In this document: positions 1 through 8,079 of the stretch, piece after piece
Layout of the letters: the number at the start of each line of letters is the position of its first letter
Position numbering within the stretch: the stretch's first letter is position 1
Source of the DNA: Qipengyuania intermedia
GTDB taxonomy: Bacteria > Pseudomonadota > Alphaproteobacteria > Sphingomonadales > Sphingomonadaceae
DNA length: 64,000 nucleotides
Reading direction: 5' to 3'
Assembly: GCF_019711615.1 (NCBI RefSeq)
Contig: NZ_JAIGNS010000001.1
Span: 496,001 to 560,000, forward strand
Program-made: the position numbers and the translations under genes
Notes under the pieces: model-generated
Told to the model about the DNA's origin: nothing
Seen by the model: only the letters and a program-made list of their open reading frames with translations
Database searches by the model: none

Positions 1-1192
1 ACTGCACATACTGGATGAACCGCTCGCGGTCTTCGGCACGGTACTGCTGCGCAGCCTGCTGGATAAGCATGCTCATCTCGTTCGGCGTAACCTGAACGTT
101 GTTCTTCTGGCCGATTTCCGACAGCAGAAGGCCAAGCCGGACGCGGCGTTCGGCGATCGAACGATAGTCGTCCTTTTCGTCCTCGATTTCCTTCAGCATC
201 GCTTCGGGGTCTTCCGAACGGGCCGCTTCCTGCTGGAGCTGGGTCCAGATCTGTTCGAATTCGGCATCGACCATGCCCTGCGGCACGGCGAAATCGTGGC
301 CCGAAGCCAGCTGGTCGAGCAGCGAACGCTTCATCTGCGTGCGGGTAAGGCCGGCAGTTTCCTGCTCGAGCTGGCCACGCATCAGTTCCTTGAGCTTGTC
401 GAGACCGTCGAGACCGAAGTTCTTCGCGAACTCGTCGTCGATCGTGGTTTCGCCCTCGACCTTCACCTGCTGGACGGTGACGTCGAATTCAGCCTTCTTA
501 CCGGCAAGGTGCTGTGCCTGGTAATCTTCGGGGAAGGTGACTTCGATGGTCTTCTTGTCGCCGGTCTTGGTGCCGGTGAGCTGTTCTTCGAAGCCCGGGA
601 TGAACATGCCCGAACCCAGGACCAGCGGAGTGTTCTCTGCCTTGCCGCCTTCGAATTCCTCGCCGTCGACGCGGCCGACGAAATCGATGATCAACTGGTC
701 GCCATCGGCTGCCTTCTTGGACTTGGCAGCGTCCTTGTAGCTCTTGTTGTTGTCGGCGAGCGTCTTGATGGCATCCATCACCTGCTCGTCGGAAACAGGA
801 ACGGTCAGGCGCTCGATTTCAAGACCGTCGGTCGACGGTGCTTCGACTTCGGGCAGGATTTCGAGTTCGACCGAAATCTCAGCGTCCTTACCTTCTTCAT
901 AGCCTTCGTTCAGTTCGACCTTGGGCTGCATGGCAGGGCGCAGTTCGTTGTCGGCCATCACCTTGTCGACCGATTCGCGGATCATGTCGTTGAGCGACTG
1001 AGCGTGAAGCTGCTCGCCATGCATCTTGCGAACGAGATTCGCGGGAACCTTGCCAGGGCGGAAGCCGGGCATTTTCACCTGCGGGGCGATCTTGGCGACC
1101 TCCGCATCGACACGTCCGTCGATTTCCTTGGCGGTCAGGGTGATCGTGTAGGCGCGCTTCAGGCCGTCGTTGGCGGTTTCTTTGATCTGCAT
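1..1192 (-). CDS. tig: Trigger factor (ribosome-associated chaperone / prolyl isomerase), 3' end outside window
   Basis: Ribosome-bound chaperone that folds nascent chains and has an FKBP-type peptidyl-prolyl isomerase domain. The reverse-strand reading frame opens with MQIKETANDGLKRAYTITL and runs without a stop to the left edge, so the C-terminus is missing. The N-terminal ribosome-binding region carries the family signature around residues 43-50 (GFRPGKVP). The central FKBP part reads DFVGRVDGEEFEGG, followed by the start of the helical C-terminal arms. The ATG lies at 1192-1190. The gene for tRNA-Leu lies upstream on the same strand. Partial at the window edge, not broken. Identification is firm. 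Confidence 0.97.
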   Translation of the reverse strand, partial: MQIKETANDGLKRAYTITLTAKEIDGRVDAEVAKIAPQVKMPGFRPGKVPANLVRKMHGEQLHAQSLNDMIRESVDKVMADNELRPAMQPKVELNEGYEEGKDAEISVELEILPEVEAPSTDGLEIERLTVPVSDEQVMDAIKTLADNNKSYKDAAKSKKAADGDQLIIDFVGRVDGEEFEGGKAENTPLVLGSGMFIPGFEEQLTGTKTGDKKTIEVTFPEDYQAQHLAGKKAEFDVTVQQVKVEGETTIDDEFAKNFGLDGLDKLKELMRGQLEQETAGLTRTQMKRSLLDQLASGHDFAVPQGMVDAEFEQIWTQLQQEAARSEDPEAMLKEIEDEKDDYRSIAERRVRLGLLLSEIGQKNNVQVTPNEMSMLIQQAAQQYRAEDRERFIQYVQ

Positions 1193-1260
1193 GGGTTTGA
1201 GAACTCGTGACTTTCCAAGTGTCTAATAAGGCGCGAAGGCTGAACGTGTTCGCGACGGAT

Positions 1261-1345
1261 TGGTGCGGGCGAAGGGACTCGAACCCCCACATCTTGCGAT
1301 ACTGGTACCTAAAACCAGCGCGTCTACCAATTCCGCCACGCCCGC
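1261..1345 (-). tRNA. tRNA-Leu (anticodon UAG), CCA encoded
   Basis: On the reverse strand the acceptor arm GCGGGCG pairs with CGCCCGC and is followed by A and an encoded CCA. The anticodon stem CTGGT/ACCAG closes the loop TTTAGGT, giving anticodon TAG (UAG), which reads leucine CUN codons. The TΨC arm (GGTTCGAGTCC) and D-arm are recognisable. Total 85 nt, with a class II variable region. It lies between the small gene at 1493 and tig, on the tig strand. I see no duplicated tRNA end or integrase nearby. Confidence 0.96.
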
Positions 1346-1492
1346 TAACCCGAACGAAGCTGCGCGTTAGCGCGGCACGCTACGCGTATAGGCGCGTGCC
1401 TCTAGTCGTGTCGGGCGAAAAGGGCAAGCGCGGCGATAGACGCAGGAACAGCCTGTGCACCGCCTTCGTTCGGGAAGGGAAAGGAAATTCCC

Positions 1493-1738
1493 ATGAGTGA
1501 TTACGACAAACCGGCTATTCCTCCCGCAACCCCGCCTGCGATCGACCCGGATGCCGATCCCAAGACCGCTCGCGAAATGGCGGAAGAAGGAGAACGCGAA
1601 GGCGATGTGCTCCAGGACCGCGGCGCACCCGACGCGAAAGACGAGAAGGCAGAGCAGCGCATGGGCGCGGCAATGGAAGGCGGTAAGGACGGCGCGGGCG
1701 AGATCGCCATGGACGCGGCGGTCATGCCACCCGATTGA
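1493..1738 (+). CDS. Small acidic hypothetical protein (81 aa)
   Basis: I do not recognise a family. The 81-residue protein begins MSDYDKPAIPPATPPAID, with a proline-rich N-terminus. The rest is acidic, rich in Glu, Asp, Ala and Gly, with no predicted membrane segment or signal peptide, so it is probably disordered and cytosolic. A purine-rich GGGAAAGGAAA lies just upstream of the ATG and supports translation. It is followed 54 bp later by the DUF3297 gene on the same strand. Its function is unknown. Confidence 0.6.
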   Translation: MSDYDKPAIPPATPPAIDPDADPKTAREMAEEGEREGDVLQDRGAPDAKDEKAEQRMGAAMEGGKDGAGEIAMDAAVMPPD

Positions 1739-1792
1739 GCTTTGGCGGATTGGCCTTGCAGCACGATCAAAGCCGGATTAGGGGCGCGCTCC

Positions 1793-2077
1793 ATGAGCGA
1801 AGACACCAAAACCGACCTTCCGCCCGACCAGCTTTCGGTTAATCCGAAGAGCGACAAGTTCGACGTCGAAGTGCTCAAGCGCGGCGTCGGCATCCGCTTC
1901 AAAGGGCGTCAGCGTACCGATATCGAGGAATATTCGATTTCGGGCGGCTGGGTTCGTGTTCAGGCGGGAAAGACGCTGGACCGCAAGGGCAATCCCCTGA
2001 CGCTCAAGCTTAATGGTCCGGTTGAAGCCTGGTACGAAGATCTTGGCGACGACGCGCCGGTTCGCAAGGCGGACTGA
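1793..2077 (+). CDS. DUF3297 family protein
   Basis: A 94-residue protein matching the DUF3297 family, a small conserved proteobacterial protein of unknown role. Recognisable stretches are DQLSVNPKSDKFDVEVLKRG, GVGIRF, and GWVRVQAGKTLDRKGNPLT. I chose the ATG at 1793 (MSEDTKTDLPP) because family similarity begins shortly after it. An in-frame ATG at 1742 would add 17 unconserved residues. Its TGA abuts the stop of the convergent CHAP gene in an 18-bp perfect palindrome. Function is not known. Confidence 0.88.
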   Translation: MSEDTKTDLPPDQLSVNPKSDKFDVEVLKRGVGIRFKGRQRTDIEEYSISGGWVRVQAGKTLDRKGNPLTLKLNGPVEAWYEDLGDDAPVRKAD

Positions 2078-2086
2078 TCAGTCCGC
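2069..2086. repeat. 18-bp perfect palindrome spanning two convergent stop codons
   Basis: GCGGACTGATCAGTCCGC is its own reverse complement. The central TGATCA holds the TGA stops of the DUF3297 gene (top strand) and the CHAP gene (bottom strand), with zero bases between them. The palindrome arises because both proteins end in Ala-Asp encoded by the same codons. No T-run follows, so it is not a canonical terminator. See the finding on interlocked stops. Confidence 0.9.
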
Positions 2087-2656
2087 GTAATCGGCGAAAG
2101 CCGACAAGAAGTTTTTCGAGGGATCGGGACGCGCTGTTGCAATCTGTGGGCGCAGCGCATTTTCGAGGTCGCTTCGCTCGTCCGCGTAGATAAAGCCTTC
2201 GATCGGCCAGCGCGTTTTCCCTACATCCGCGATGGGCGCGTACCAGACCCGCACCTCGCTCCAGTCGTTGTTGGGCGATACGTCGATGGCGAGAACGTTT
2301 TTCTCGACCTGCCCCCGCTTGCCGTCGATCGGCGACCAGTTGGCGTGATCGAGCAGCACTCTCCGCGAATCGAGCACCCTGCTAACCGTTGCGACATGGC
2401 CAAGCTGCATCGAACGGTGGGGGCGAAAAGCCATCACCGCGCCTTCTCGCGGCAGGTTTCCCGTTTCGTAGCGGGCCTGCGCCTGGGTCCACCAGGTCCG
2501 CGCATCGCCATAAATTTCGATACCGGAAATTTCGCGGGCATAAGGAGCGCACTGGATATAGGCGCTCAACTCGTCGGTTTCGCTGTTCGCAAGCGCCGGT
2601 GCCTCCTGAGCGAGGCAGGCAGCAAAGAGCGTTGCGGCGATCCTTTTCGTACCCAT
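2078..2656 (-). CDS. Secreted CHAP-domain (amidase/peptidase-like) protein
   Basis: A 192-residue protein with a short N-terminal signal-like segment (about residues 1-23, ending APALA). A CHAP (NlpC/P60-superfamily) cysteine hydrolase domain follows. The candidate catalytic triad is Cys36 (YIQCAPYAR), His87 (QLGHVATV) and the polar DHANW motif (Asp103/Asn106). Such domains usually cleave peptidoglycan stem peptides or amide bonds outside the cytoplasmic membrane. The gene stands alone and is convergent with the DUF3297 gene. The substrate cannot be told from the sequence. Confidence 0.82.
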   Translation of the reverse strand: MGTKRIAATLFAACLAQEAPALANSETDELSAYIQCAPYAREISGIEIYGDARTWWTQAQARYETGNLPREGAVMAFRPHRSMQLGHVATVSRVLDSRRVLLDHANWSPIDGKRGQVEKNVLAIDVSPNNDWSEVRVWYAPIADVGKTRWPIEGFIYADERSDLENALRPQIATARPDPSKNFLSAFADYAD

Positions 2657-2744
2657 GACGCAAGGGATAGCGCGTCGTGGTTAATACCTTACTAAGCGCC
2701 TTTTCCTTGCCATTCTGGCTATGAAACGCCACTTGCCGCGCAGA

Positions 2745-4178
2745 ATGAACGCCACCAAACCCACCGTAATCATCATCGGCCGTCCCAATGTCGGCAAGTC
2801 GACGCTGTTCAACCGGCTGATCGGCAAGAAACTCGCGCTGGTCGACGACCAGCCTGGCGTGACACGCGATCGACGGATGGGCGACGCCGAAATTGCCGGC
2901 CTGCAGTTCACGGTCGTCGATACCGCCGGTTGGGAAGACGAGGACGACGCCACGCTCCCCGGCCGGATGCGCAAGCAGACCGAAGTCAGCCTCGAAGGCG
3001 CGGACGCGGCGCTGTTCGTCATCGACGCGCGCGCCGGGATAACTCCGCTCGACGAGGAAATCGCCCGCTGGCTCCGCGAACAAGAGGTGCCGGTTGTGCT
3101 GGTGGCCAACAAGGCGGAAGGCAAGGCGGCCGAAGCAGGCATATTCGAAAGCTATTCGCTCGGGCTCGGCGAGCCGCTGGGCGTCTCGGCTGAGCATGGC
3201 GAAGGCATTGCCGACCTCTTCGGTGGTCTGTGGCCGTTGATCGGCGCCAAGTCGGAAGAGGCCGAGGCGGCGGAAGAAGCTGCGTCTTTCGAAGGCGACG
3301 ATGAAGACGCGCCTGCCGGCCCTCTCAAGCTCGCCATCGTCGGGAGGCCGAATGCAGGTAAATCCACACTCATCAACAGGCTGCTCGGCGAAGATCGGCT
3401 GCTGACGGGTCCCGAAGCCGGCATCACCCGCGATTCGATCGCGGTCGATTGGGAATGGTTCGACCCCAAGGCGAACGAGACCCGCGAGATCAGGCTCATC
3501 GATACCGCCGGCATGCGCAAGCGCGCACGCGTTACGGACAAGATCGAGAAAATGTCCGTGGCCGATGCCAAGCGCGCCATCGACTTCGCCGAGGTCGTGG
3601 TGCTGCTGCTCGATGCGACGCAGGGGCTCGAACACCAGGATCTCAAGATCGCCAGCCAGGCGCTGGAAGAAGGCCGCGCGCTGATGGTCGCGATCAACAA
3701 GTGGGACATCGCCGAGAACGCCAGCTCGCTTTTCAATGGCATTCGCGAGGCGCTGAACGAAGGTCTTTCGCAGGTCCGCGGTGTGCCGCTGTTCGCCGTG
3801 TCGGCCAAGACCGGCAAAGGATTGGATACAATGCTGTCCGCAGCATTCGAGATTCGCGAAGCATGGAGCCGCCGCGTTCCGACGGCCGCACTCAACCGAT
3901 GGTTCGACGACGCGCTGGAAGCCAATCCGCCGCCCGCCCCCGGTGGCCGCCGGATCAAGCTGCGCTACATCACGCAGGCGAGCACCCGCCCGCCGCGTTT
4001 CGTGGTATTCGGCACGCGCCTCGACGATCTGCCCAAGAGCTACGAGCGCTACCTCGTCAATGGCATTCGCGCGAAACTGGGCTTCGACGCCGTGCCGGTG
4101 CGCGTGGTCCTCAAGAGCCCGAAGAATCCTTACAACGCCAACAAAGGCGGCGGCGGCAATTACAGCGGAGGGCGCTGA
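2745..4178 (+). CDS. der: Ribosome biogenesis GTPase Der (EngA)
   Basis: Tandem-GTPase needed for maturation of the 50S ribosomal subunit. There are two G domains. The first has P-loop GRPNVGKST near residue 12, and DTAGW. The second has P-loop GRPNAGKST, DTAGM and NKWD. A KH-like C-terminal domain follows, ending in a Gly/Asn-rich tail (NKGGGGNYSGGR). I prefer the ATG at 2745 (MNATKPTVIIIG) because homologs begin just before this motif. An in-frame ATG at 2721 would add eight residues. Its TGA overlaps the ATG of the next gene, so the two are likely translationally coupled. Confidence 0.97.
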   Translation: MNATKPTVIIIGRPNVGKSTLFNRLIGKKLALVDDQPGVTRDRRMGDAEIAGLQFTVVDTAGWEDEDDATLPGRMRKQTEVSLEGADAALFVIDARAGITPLDEEIARWLREQEVPVVLVANKAEGKAAEAGIFESYSLGLGEPLGVSAEHGEGIADLFGGLWPLIGAKSEEAEAAEEAASFEGDDEDAPAGPLKLAIVGRPNAGKSTLINRLLGEDRLLTGPEAGITRDSIAVDWEWFDPKANETREIRLIDTAGMRKRARVTDKIEKMSVADAKRAIDFAEVVVLLLDATQGLEHQDLKIASQALEEGRALMVAINKWDIAENASSLFNGIREALNEGLSQVRGVPLFAVSAKTGKGLDTMLSAAFEIREAWSRRVPTAALNRWFDDALEANPPPAPGGRRIKLRYITQASTRPPRFVVFGTRLDDLPKSYERYLVNGIRAKLGFDAVPVRVVLKSPKNPYNANKGGGGNYSGGR

Positions 4179-4669
4179 TGCTGATCGACCTCTTGGTCAG
4201 CCTGCCGGGTATCGACCTGATCGAACGAACGAGTTCGAGCCTTCGCGTGCAGAACGTGGTGCAGTTGAGCCTGGCCCCCGCCTTCCTACTTGCAGGTATC
4301 GGTGCGGTCATGAATGTGATGACCAATCGCCTGATCTGGGTGGCGAACAAGATCGAGCGTATCCTTGCCGCGGACGAGAACGATACTGCAGGCGACCTTG
4401 TGGAGGAATTGCCCGCGCTCGAACAAAGGCGTGTCTACGCCCAGCGCGCCGTGATGCTGAGCACTGCCTCGGCATTCACGATCAGCGTCGTCATCATGCT
4501 ACTGTTTATCAGCGCTTTCGTGCGCACGCCCCTGGGTACGCTGGTGGCCGTATCATGGCTGGTCACGATGGCGCTGCTGATGGCCGGCCTTGCGTCCTTT
4601 CTGCTCGAGACCCGCACTGCCGCGCGGCGCAATCACGAACGGATGATGCAGCGTAAACGGCGCGGCTGA
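4178..4669 (+). CDS. DUF2721 family membrane protein
   Basis: A 163-residue protein of the DUF2721 family, integral membrane proteins of unknown function. Three hydrophobic segments are visible: around residues 28-45 (LAPAFLLAGIGAVMNVMTN), 92-112 (TASAFTISVVIMLLFISAF) and 118-142. The linker between the first two is charged, and the tail is basic (RKRRG). The ATG overlaps the der stop (TGATG), implying coupling. Its stop abuts the bfr stop on the other strand. Confidence 0.85.
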   Translation: MLIDLLVSLPGIDLIERTSSSLRVQNVVQLSLAPAFLLAGIGAVMNVMTNRLIWVANKIERILAADENDTAGDLVEELPALEQRRVYAQRAVMLSTASAFTISVVIMLLFISAFVRTPLGTLVAVSWLVTMALLMAGLASFLLETRTAARRNHERMMQRKRRG

Positions 4670-4676
4670 TCAGCCG
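4663..4676. repeat. 14-bp palindrome over convergent stops
   Basis: CGGCTGATCAGCCG is a perfect palindrome whose centre carries the stops of the DUF2721 gene and of bfr, abutting with no spacer. It has the same CTGATCAG core as the junctions at 2077/2078, 31069/31070 and 48519/48520. Confidence 0.88.
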
Positions 4677-5167
4677 GCGTTTACCTGCGCGTCTCCGGCA
4701 GGCTCGGAGTTGAGCTGGACATAATTCTGCAGGCCCATGCGTTCGATCATGTCGAATTGGGTCTCGAGGAAATCGACGTGCTCTTCCTCGCTTTCGAGGA
4801 TGCGGGCGAAGATCTCGCGGCTGACGAAATCACGGACGCCTTCGCAATGCTCGATCGCATCGCGCAGGAGCGGAATGGCTTCGTTTTCCATGGCGAGGTC
4901 GGCCTTGAGGATTTCCTCGACGGTTTCGCCGACTTTCAGTTTGTGGATAGCCTGGAAGTTCGGAAGCCCGTTCAGGAACAGGATCCGCTCGGCGAGAATG
5001 TCCGCATGCTTCATCTCGTCGATAGATTCGTGCCGCTCGTATTCGGCCAGCTTGGACACGCCCCAGTCCGCAAGCACGCGGTAGTGCAGCCAGTACTGGT
5101 TGATCGCCGTCAACTCGTTGGTCAGCGCCTTGTTGAGAAATTCGATCGTCTTCGCATCGCCCTTCAT
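4670..5167 (-). CDS. bfr: Bacterioferritin
   Basis: Iron-storage ferritin of 165 residues, the typical length, forming a 24-mer that oxidises and mineralises iron in the cytosol. All ferroxidase ligands are in register: Glu18, Glu51, His54, Glu94, Glu127 and His130. Met52, the haem ligand of the E. coli protein, is also present. The gene lies 119 bp downstream of bfd on the same strand, the usual pairing of store and release partner. Its stop abuts that of the convergent DUF2721 gene. Confidence 0.97.
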   Translation of the reverse strand: MKGDAKTIEFLNKALTNELTAINQYWLHYRVLADWGVSKLAEYERHESIDEMKHADILAERILFLNGLPNFQAIHKLKVGETVEEILKADLAMENEAIPLLRDAIEHCEGVRDFVSREIFARILESEEEHVDFLETQFDMIERMGLQNYVQLNSEPAGDAQVNAG

Positions 5168-5286
5168 GGCACTGGTCCTCGTTTAGTTAAGTGAGAGGAT
5201 TATGCGCGAGGAGCAGTCAGGCGGCAAGTCCGTCGAGTGCAAAAAACCGCAGAAAACCTACAGTTGCAAGCGATTTTCAGTAGCGA

Positions 5287-5478
5287 TCAGGAACGCCCGG
5301 CCGGCTCGAACGACATCTCGCGTTCTTCGAAGATGATGGCATCGGCCTCGTCGAGGCAGGCACCGCAATTGGGCCGCTTGCCCAGAGCTGCATAGCAAGC
5401 TTCGGCGTCACCGGACACGCGGCGCGCGGTGGCGCGGAGGTCCGTTTCCCTGATGGCATTGCAAATGCAGGTATACAC
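5287..5478 (-). CDS. bfd: Bacterioferritin-associated ferredoxin, [2Fe-2S]
   Basis: A 63-residue protein with the Bfd cysteine pattern exactly in place: Cys4, Cys6, Cys38 and Cys41 (MYTCIC ... NCGAC). Bfd docks on bacterioferritin and passes electrons to release stored iron, and in other bacteria it is induced by iron starvation. It lies upstream of bfr on the same strand. Two palindromic Fur-like boxes lie directly upstream (5490-5506 and 5515-5537), consistent with iron control. Assignment is firm despite the small size. Confidence 0.93.
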   Translation of the reverse strand: MYTCICNAIRETDLRATARRVSGDAEACYAALGKRPNCGACLDEADAIIFEEREMSFEPAGRS

Positions 5479-5489
5479 TGCGCGACTCC

Positions 5490-5506
5490 TTGCGATTGAT
5501 TCGCAA
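5490..5506. promoter_or_regulatory. Fur-like palindrome upstream of bfd (proximal)
   Basis: TTGCGATTGATTCGCAA is a perfect 6-bp inverted repeat (TTGCGA/TCGCAA) around a 5-bp spacer. It starts 11 bp upstream of the bfd ATG, where a bound repressor would block transcription or initiation. The shape matches the 17-bp Fur-type operator (TTGnGAATnATTCnCAA) with one change in the centre. Assignment to Fur rather than another iron regulator is inference. Confidence 0.7.
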
Positions 5507-5514
5507 AAGCAGAT

Positions 5515-5537
5515 ATATTGCGACTTACTCGCAATAT
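5515..5537. promoter_or_regulatory. Second Fur-like palindrome upstream of bfd (distal)
   Basis: A perfect 9-bp inverted repeat ATATTGCGA/TCGCAATAT separated by CTTAC. Its core TTGCGA-N5-TCGCAA has the same geometry as the proximal box, 28 bp away. Together they fill the bfd promoter, downstream of the DUF418 gene end. Confidence 0.7.
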
Positions 5538-5544
5538 CAAGTCC

Positions 5545-6807
5545 TCAACGCCGGATCGGAAACACCTTGCCATAAGTAAGGCAGCGCCAGGCCCATTCAA
5601 ATGGACCGAAGCGGAATCGATCGAGCCACGGTTTCGACCACAGCAGCATCACGACCCAGCTGGCCAGCACCACCAGGTAAAGCTCCGTCCTGCCGAAGCG
5701 GCCGAAAAGGTCGAGGCCCCAATTTCCGAACACCAACAGCATCACGATCGAGGTGCCGAGGTAATTCGTGAATGCGGCCCGCCCTGCGGCGGTGATCCGG
5801 TCGGAAAGCCACCCGCCCGCTGCTGGCGCGTGGATGGCCAGCAAGATCACGAGGCCGAGCACCATGAAGAGGCGCGGGATATGCGTCCACCCGACAAAGG
5901 CCGCGAGCGAGCCGTAATAGGTAATGCCGCCTGCCTTGGTCGCGAACGCGATCCACAGCGTCAGGGCCCCACCGACCAGAAGGCCTCCCCATGCCCATGC
6001 GCCGAGCGATCGCGGCCTCCACCGCCCGTCGAACAGGCCCTTGCGATAGAGCACCATCCCGAAGAGCATCGATGGCAGCGTTTCGAATGCGAAGAACATC
6101 ACGAAGGCAAGGTCCCCGGAATGGGCCGAGATGTTATGCGTCACATAATCGCCGTAGGTGCCGTCTTGCCGGATTTCCGTTTCCAGCCTGCCGTCCTGCA
6201 AGTCCTCTTCGGCGCTTTGTTGAAGCTCTTCCTGCATCTGCCCGTAGACCGCGCTGTCCACCTCGGCATCTGCGACGAACTGCATTGCGATGAGACTGCC
6301 ATAGAGGAGTGTCCCGACTATATAGGCGAGGATACCGAAGGCGAGCTGCTTACGCACGCTCATCCCGATGAAGATGGCGACGGCGATGAGGCCGCAAAGT
6401 GCGTAAAGGAACAGGATGTCCCCACGCCAGATGAAGAAGAAGTGGATCGCACCGAACAGGCCAAGCCACAGAAGGCGCTTGATCTGGAGCCATACGGTCC
6501 CGCCCTTCGCCCAGGTCTTTTCCATAAACAGGTAAAGCCCCGCCCCGAATAGCAGGCTGAAAAGACCGCGCATCTTTCCGTCGACAAGCACGAACTGCGC
6601 TACCCACATCCAGTCTTCTGCCGCCGAATGCGGCACGGTGAAGGCTGTGGGGTACATATAGGCCGTGAACGGCTGCCCCATGGCGAAGATATTCGCCGCG
6701 AGGATGCCCATCACGGCAATGCCGCGTATAAAGTCGAGACTGGTTATGCGGCCGCCTGAAACGGCTACCGGCTGCGGCCGGTCGGGCGTGGCGATGTCTT
6801 GGTCCAT
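5545..6807 (-). CDS. DUF418 (YeiB-type) multispanning membrane protein
   Basis: A 420-residue integral membrane protein of the DUF418 family. The family hallmark is at the N-terminus (SLDFIRGIAVMGILAANI), followed by about ten hydrophobic helices. The C-terminal DUF418 segment includes FTNYLGTSIVMLLVFGNWG and WSKPWLDRFRFGPFEWAWR. I chose the ATG at 6807 because GAGGGGGAA lies six bases upstream. An in-frame ATG at 6828 would add seven residues. The family is thought to take part in transport or envelope functions, but no substrate is known. It precedes bfd but is separated from it by the Fur-like boxes. Confidence 0.85.
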   Translation of the reverse strand: MDQDIATPDRPQPVAVSGGRITSLDFIRGIAVMGILAANIFAMGQPFTAYMYPTAFTVPHSAAEDWMWVAQFVLVDGKMRGLFSLLFGAGLYLFMEKTWAKGGTVWLQIKRLLWLGLFGAIHFFFIWRGDILFLYALCGLIAVAIFIGMSVRKQLAFGILAYIVGTLLYGSLIAMQFVADAEVDSAVYGQMQEELQQSAEEDLQDGRLETEIRQDGTYGDYVTHNISAHSGDLAFVMFFAFETLPSMLFGMVLYRKGLFDGRWRPRSLGAWAWGGLLVGGALTLWIAFATKAGGITYYGSLAAFVGWTHIPRLFMVLGLVILLAIHAPAAGGWLSDRITAAGRAAFTNYLGTSIVMLLVFGNWGLDLFGRFGRTELYLVVLASWVVMLLWSKPWLDRFRFGPFEWAWRCLTYGKVFPIRR

Positions 6808-6874
6808 GATTCCCCCTCGCCCCCTCATAGGGCGAAAGGCGCGGTCTGGAAGCCCTTCGATCGATTGGTCCCGC

Positions 6875-7864
6875 CTAGCGGGTGACGAGGCATTCCTGTC
6901 CCGACCGCTTCAGGGACGCACAGGCAGCCGAGGCCTCCCTCTGGCTGGCATAGCCACCGGCGAGGAGAATCGTGAGATTGCCGGCCTTGCGCTCGATCCG
7001 TTCGCGCCCGGCGATTTCTCCGCGCGAAGAAATCCTCGACCACAGGCGGTCGGAATTGCCCGGCACGCCGAACGCGCCAAGCTGGACCTTCCACGGGCCA
7101 TTTGTCGCGGTCTCGACCTTGGACGGCGCGGCTCGCGGCGGCGGCGAGGTTCGGACAACAGGTACGGGAGCAGCAGGCGTTTCCGCTTTCGCGACCATTA
7201 CCGGATTCGGCTTCCCGGCGGATGGCTGCGCGGCGACCGGCGCAGGCGTCCCGAGAGCGAGATCGACCGCGGCCAGCTCACGTACACGGGTGGCGTCGGC
7301 CTCTGCCTTGAGCGATGCGGCAAGCGGCTGGGCCTGCTGGCGCTGCTCGAGCGGAATGTGTTCGTCCATCTGGGCCATTGCGCCCGCAGCCTGCGGCATG
7401 CCTGCAACATTCGCCAGCGTCAGCAAGGCGTAGGCTCGCGGCCAGTCCTTTGCGGCAAGGTCGCCATTGAAATGCGCGATGCCGAGCAGATACTGCGCGC
7501 GTGGCTCACCCCGCCCCGCCGCCGCTTCTATGTAGGGCATGGCTTTTTCCCGCTGACCGGTCTGGAACAGCAGGAGTCCGTATTGGTCGGCAGCGCGGAC
7601 ATGACCGCTTGCCGCCGCTTGAGCGTACAAGGCCTCCGCACGACCGAGATCGGCTTCCACGCCCCTGCCCAGGCGGTAGGCCTGCGCGAGATTGAACTGT
7701 GCGTCCGGATCGCCCTGCGCGGCAGGTCCGGTCCATTCTTGAACCGCAGCGGCGAAATTACCCGCGGTCCATGCATCGACACCGGCCTTCACATCGGCCT
7801 GCGCCGGAACGGCGATGATCGTGCAAAGCAGGGCGACTGCCGCTGTGCGTTCCCGTAATCTCAT
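6875..7864 (-). CDS. Exported Sel1/TPR-repeat protein with C-terminal SPOR domain
   Basis: A 329-residue protein with a signal peptide (MRLRERTAAVALLCTIIAVPAQA). Sel1-like repeats span roughly residues 25-150 (for example DPDAQFNLAQAYRLGRGVE). A Pro/Ala-rich linker leads to a C-terminal SPOR domain (GPWKVQLGAFGVPGN ... SLKRSGQECLVTR). SPOR domains bind peptidoglycan stripped of stem peptides at division sites, so a periplasmic, septal role is inferred. I chose the ATG at 7864 because GAGGGG precedes it. It is divergent from parA, which is followed by another SPOR protein gene. Confidence 0.85.
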   Translation of the reverse strand: MRLRERTAAVALLCTIIAVPAQADVKAGVDAWTAGNFAAAVQEWTGPAAQGDPDAQFNLAQAYRLGRGVEADLGRAEALYAQAAASGHVRAADQYGLLLFQTGQREKAMPYIEAAAGRGEPRAQYLLGIAHFNGDLAAKDWPRAYALLTLANVAGMPQAAGAMAQMDEHIPLEQRQQAQPLAASLKAEADATRVRELAAVDLALGTPAPVAAQPSAGKPNPVMVAKAETPAAPVPVVRTSPPPRAAPSKVETATNGPWKVQLGAFGVPGNSDRLWSRISSRGEIAGRERIERKAGNLTILLAGGYASQREASAACASLKRSGQECLVTR

Positions 7865-8079
7865 GGCTGCCCCTCGACCTGTCCGCTGCATATCCCGGTT
7901 TGCGCGATCCTATACGAAAGCCAAACTTAACAAAGTCCAATCCGCGCCCGGCCCGCCCCTCGCAAATGAATGTGCTGCGAAATTAACCCTAAATTAGGGG
8001 TAGTCTGCGATTTCCTTCGATCGAGAGGGTCACAACCTTGTGGCTCGACTGGTTAGAAGCGCAATCAGGGGGACCAGCC

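Noticed and set aside
296..1210. 304-codon forward frame opposite trigger factor
   Set aside because: Antisense to the clearly identified trigger factor gene.
5518..6552. 344-codon forward frame opposite the DUF418 gene
   Set aside because: Low-complexity, His/Pro/Glu-rich translation without a fold; the reverse frame gives a clear membrane protein family.
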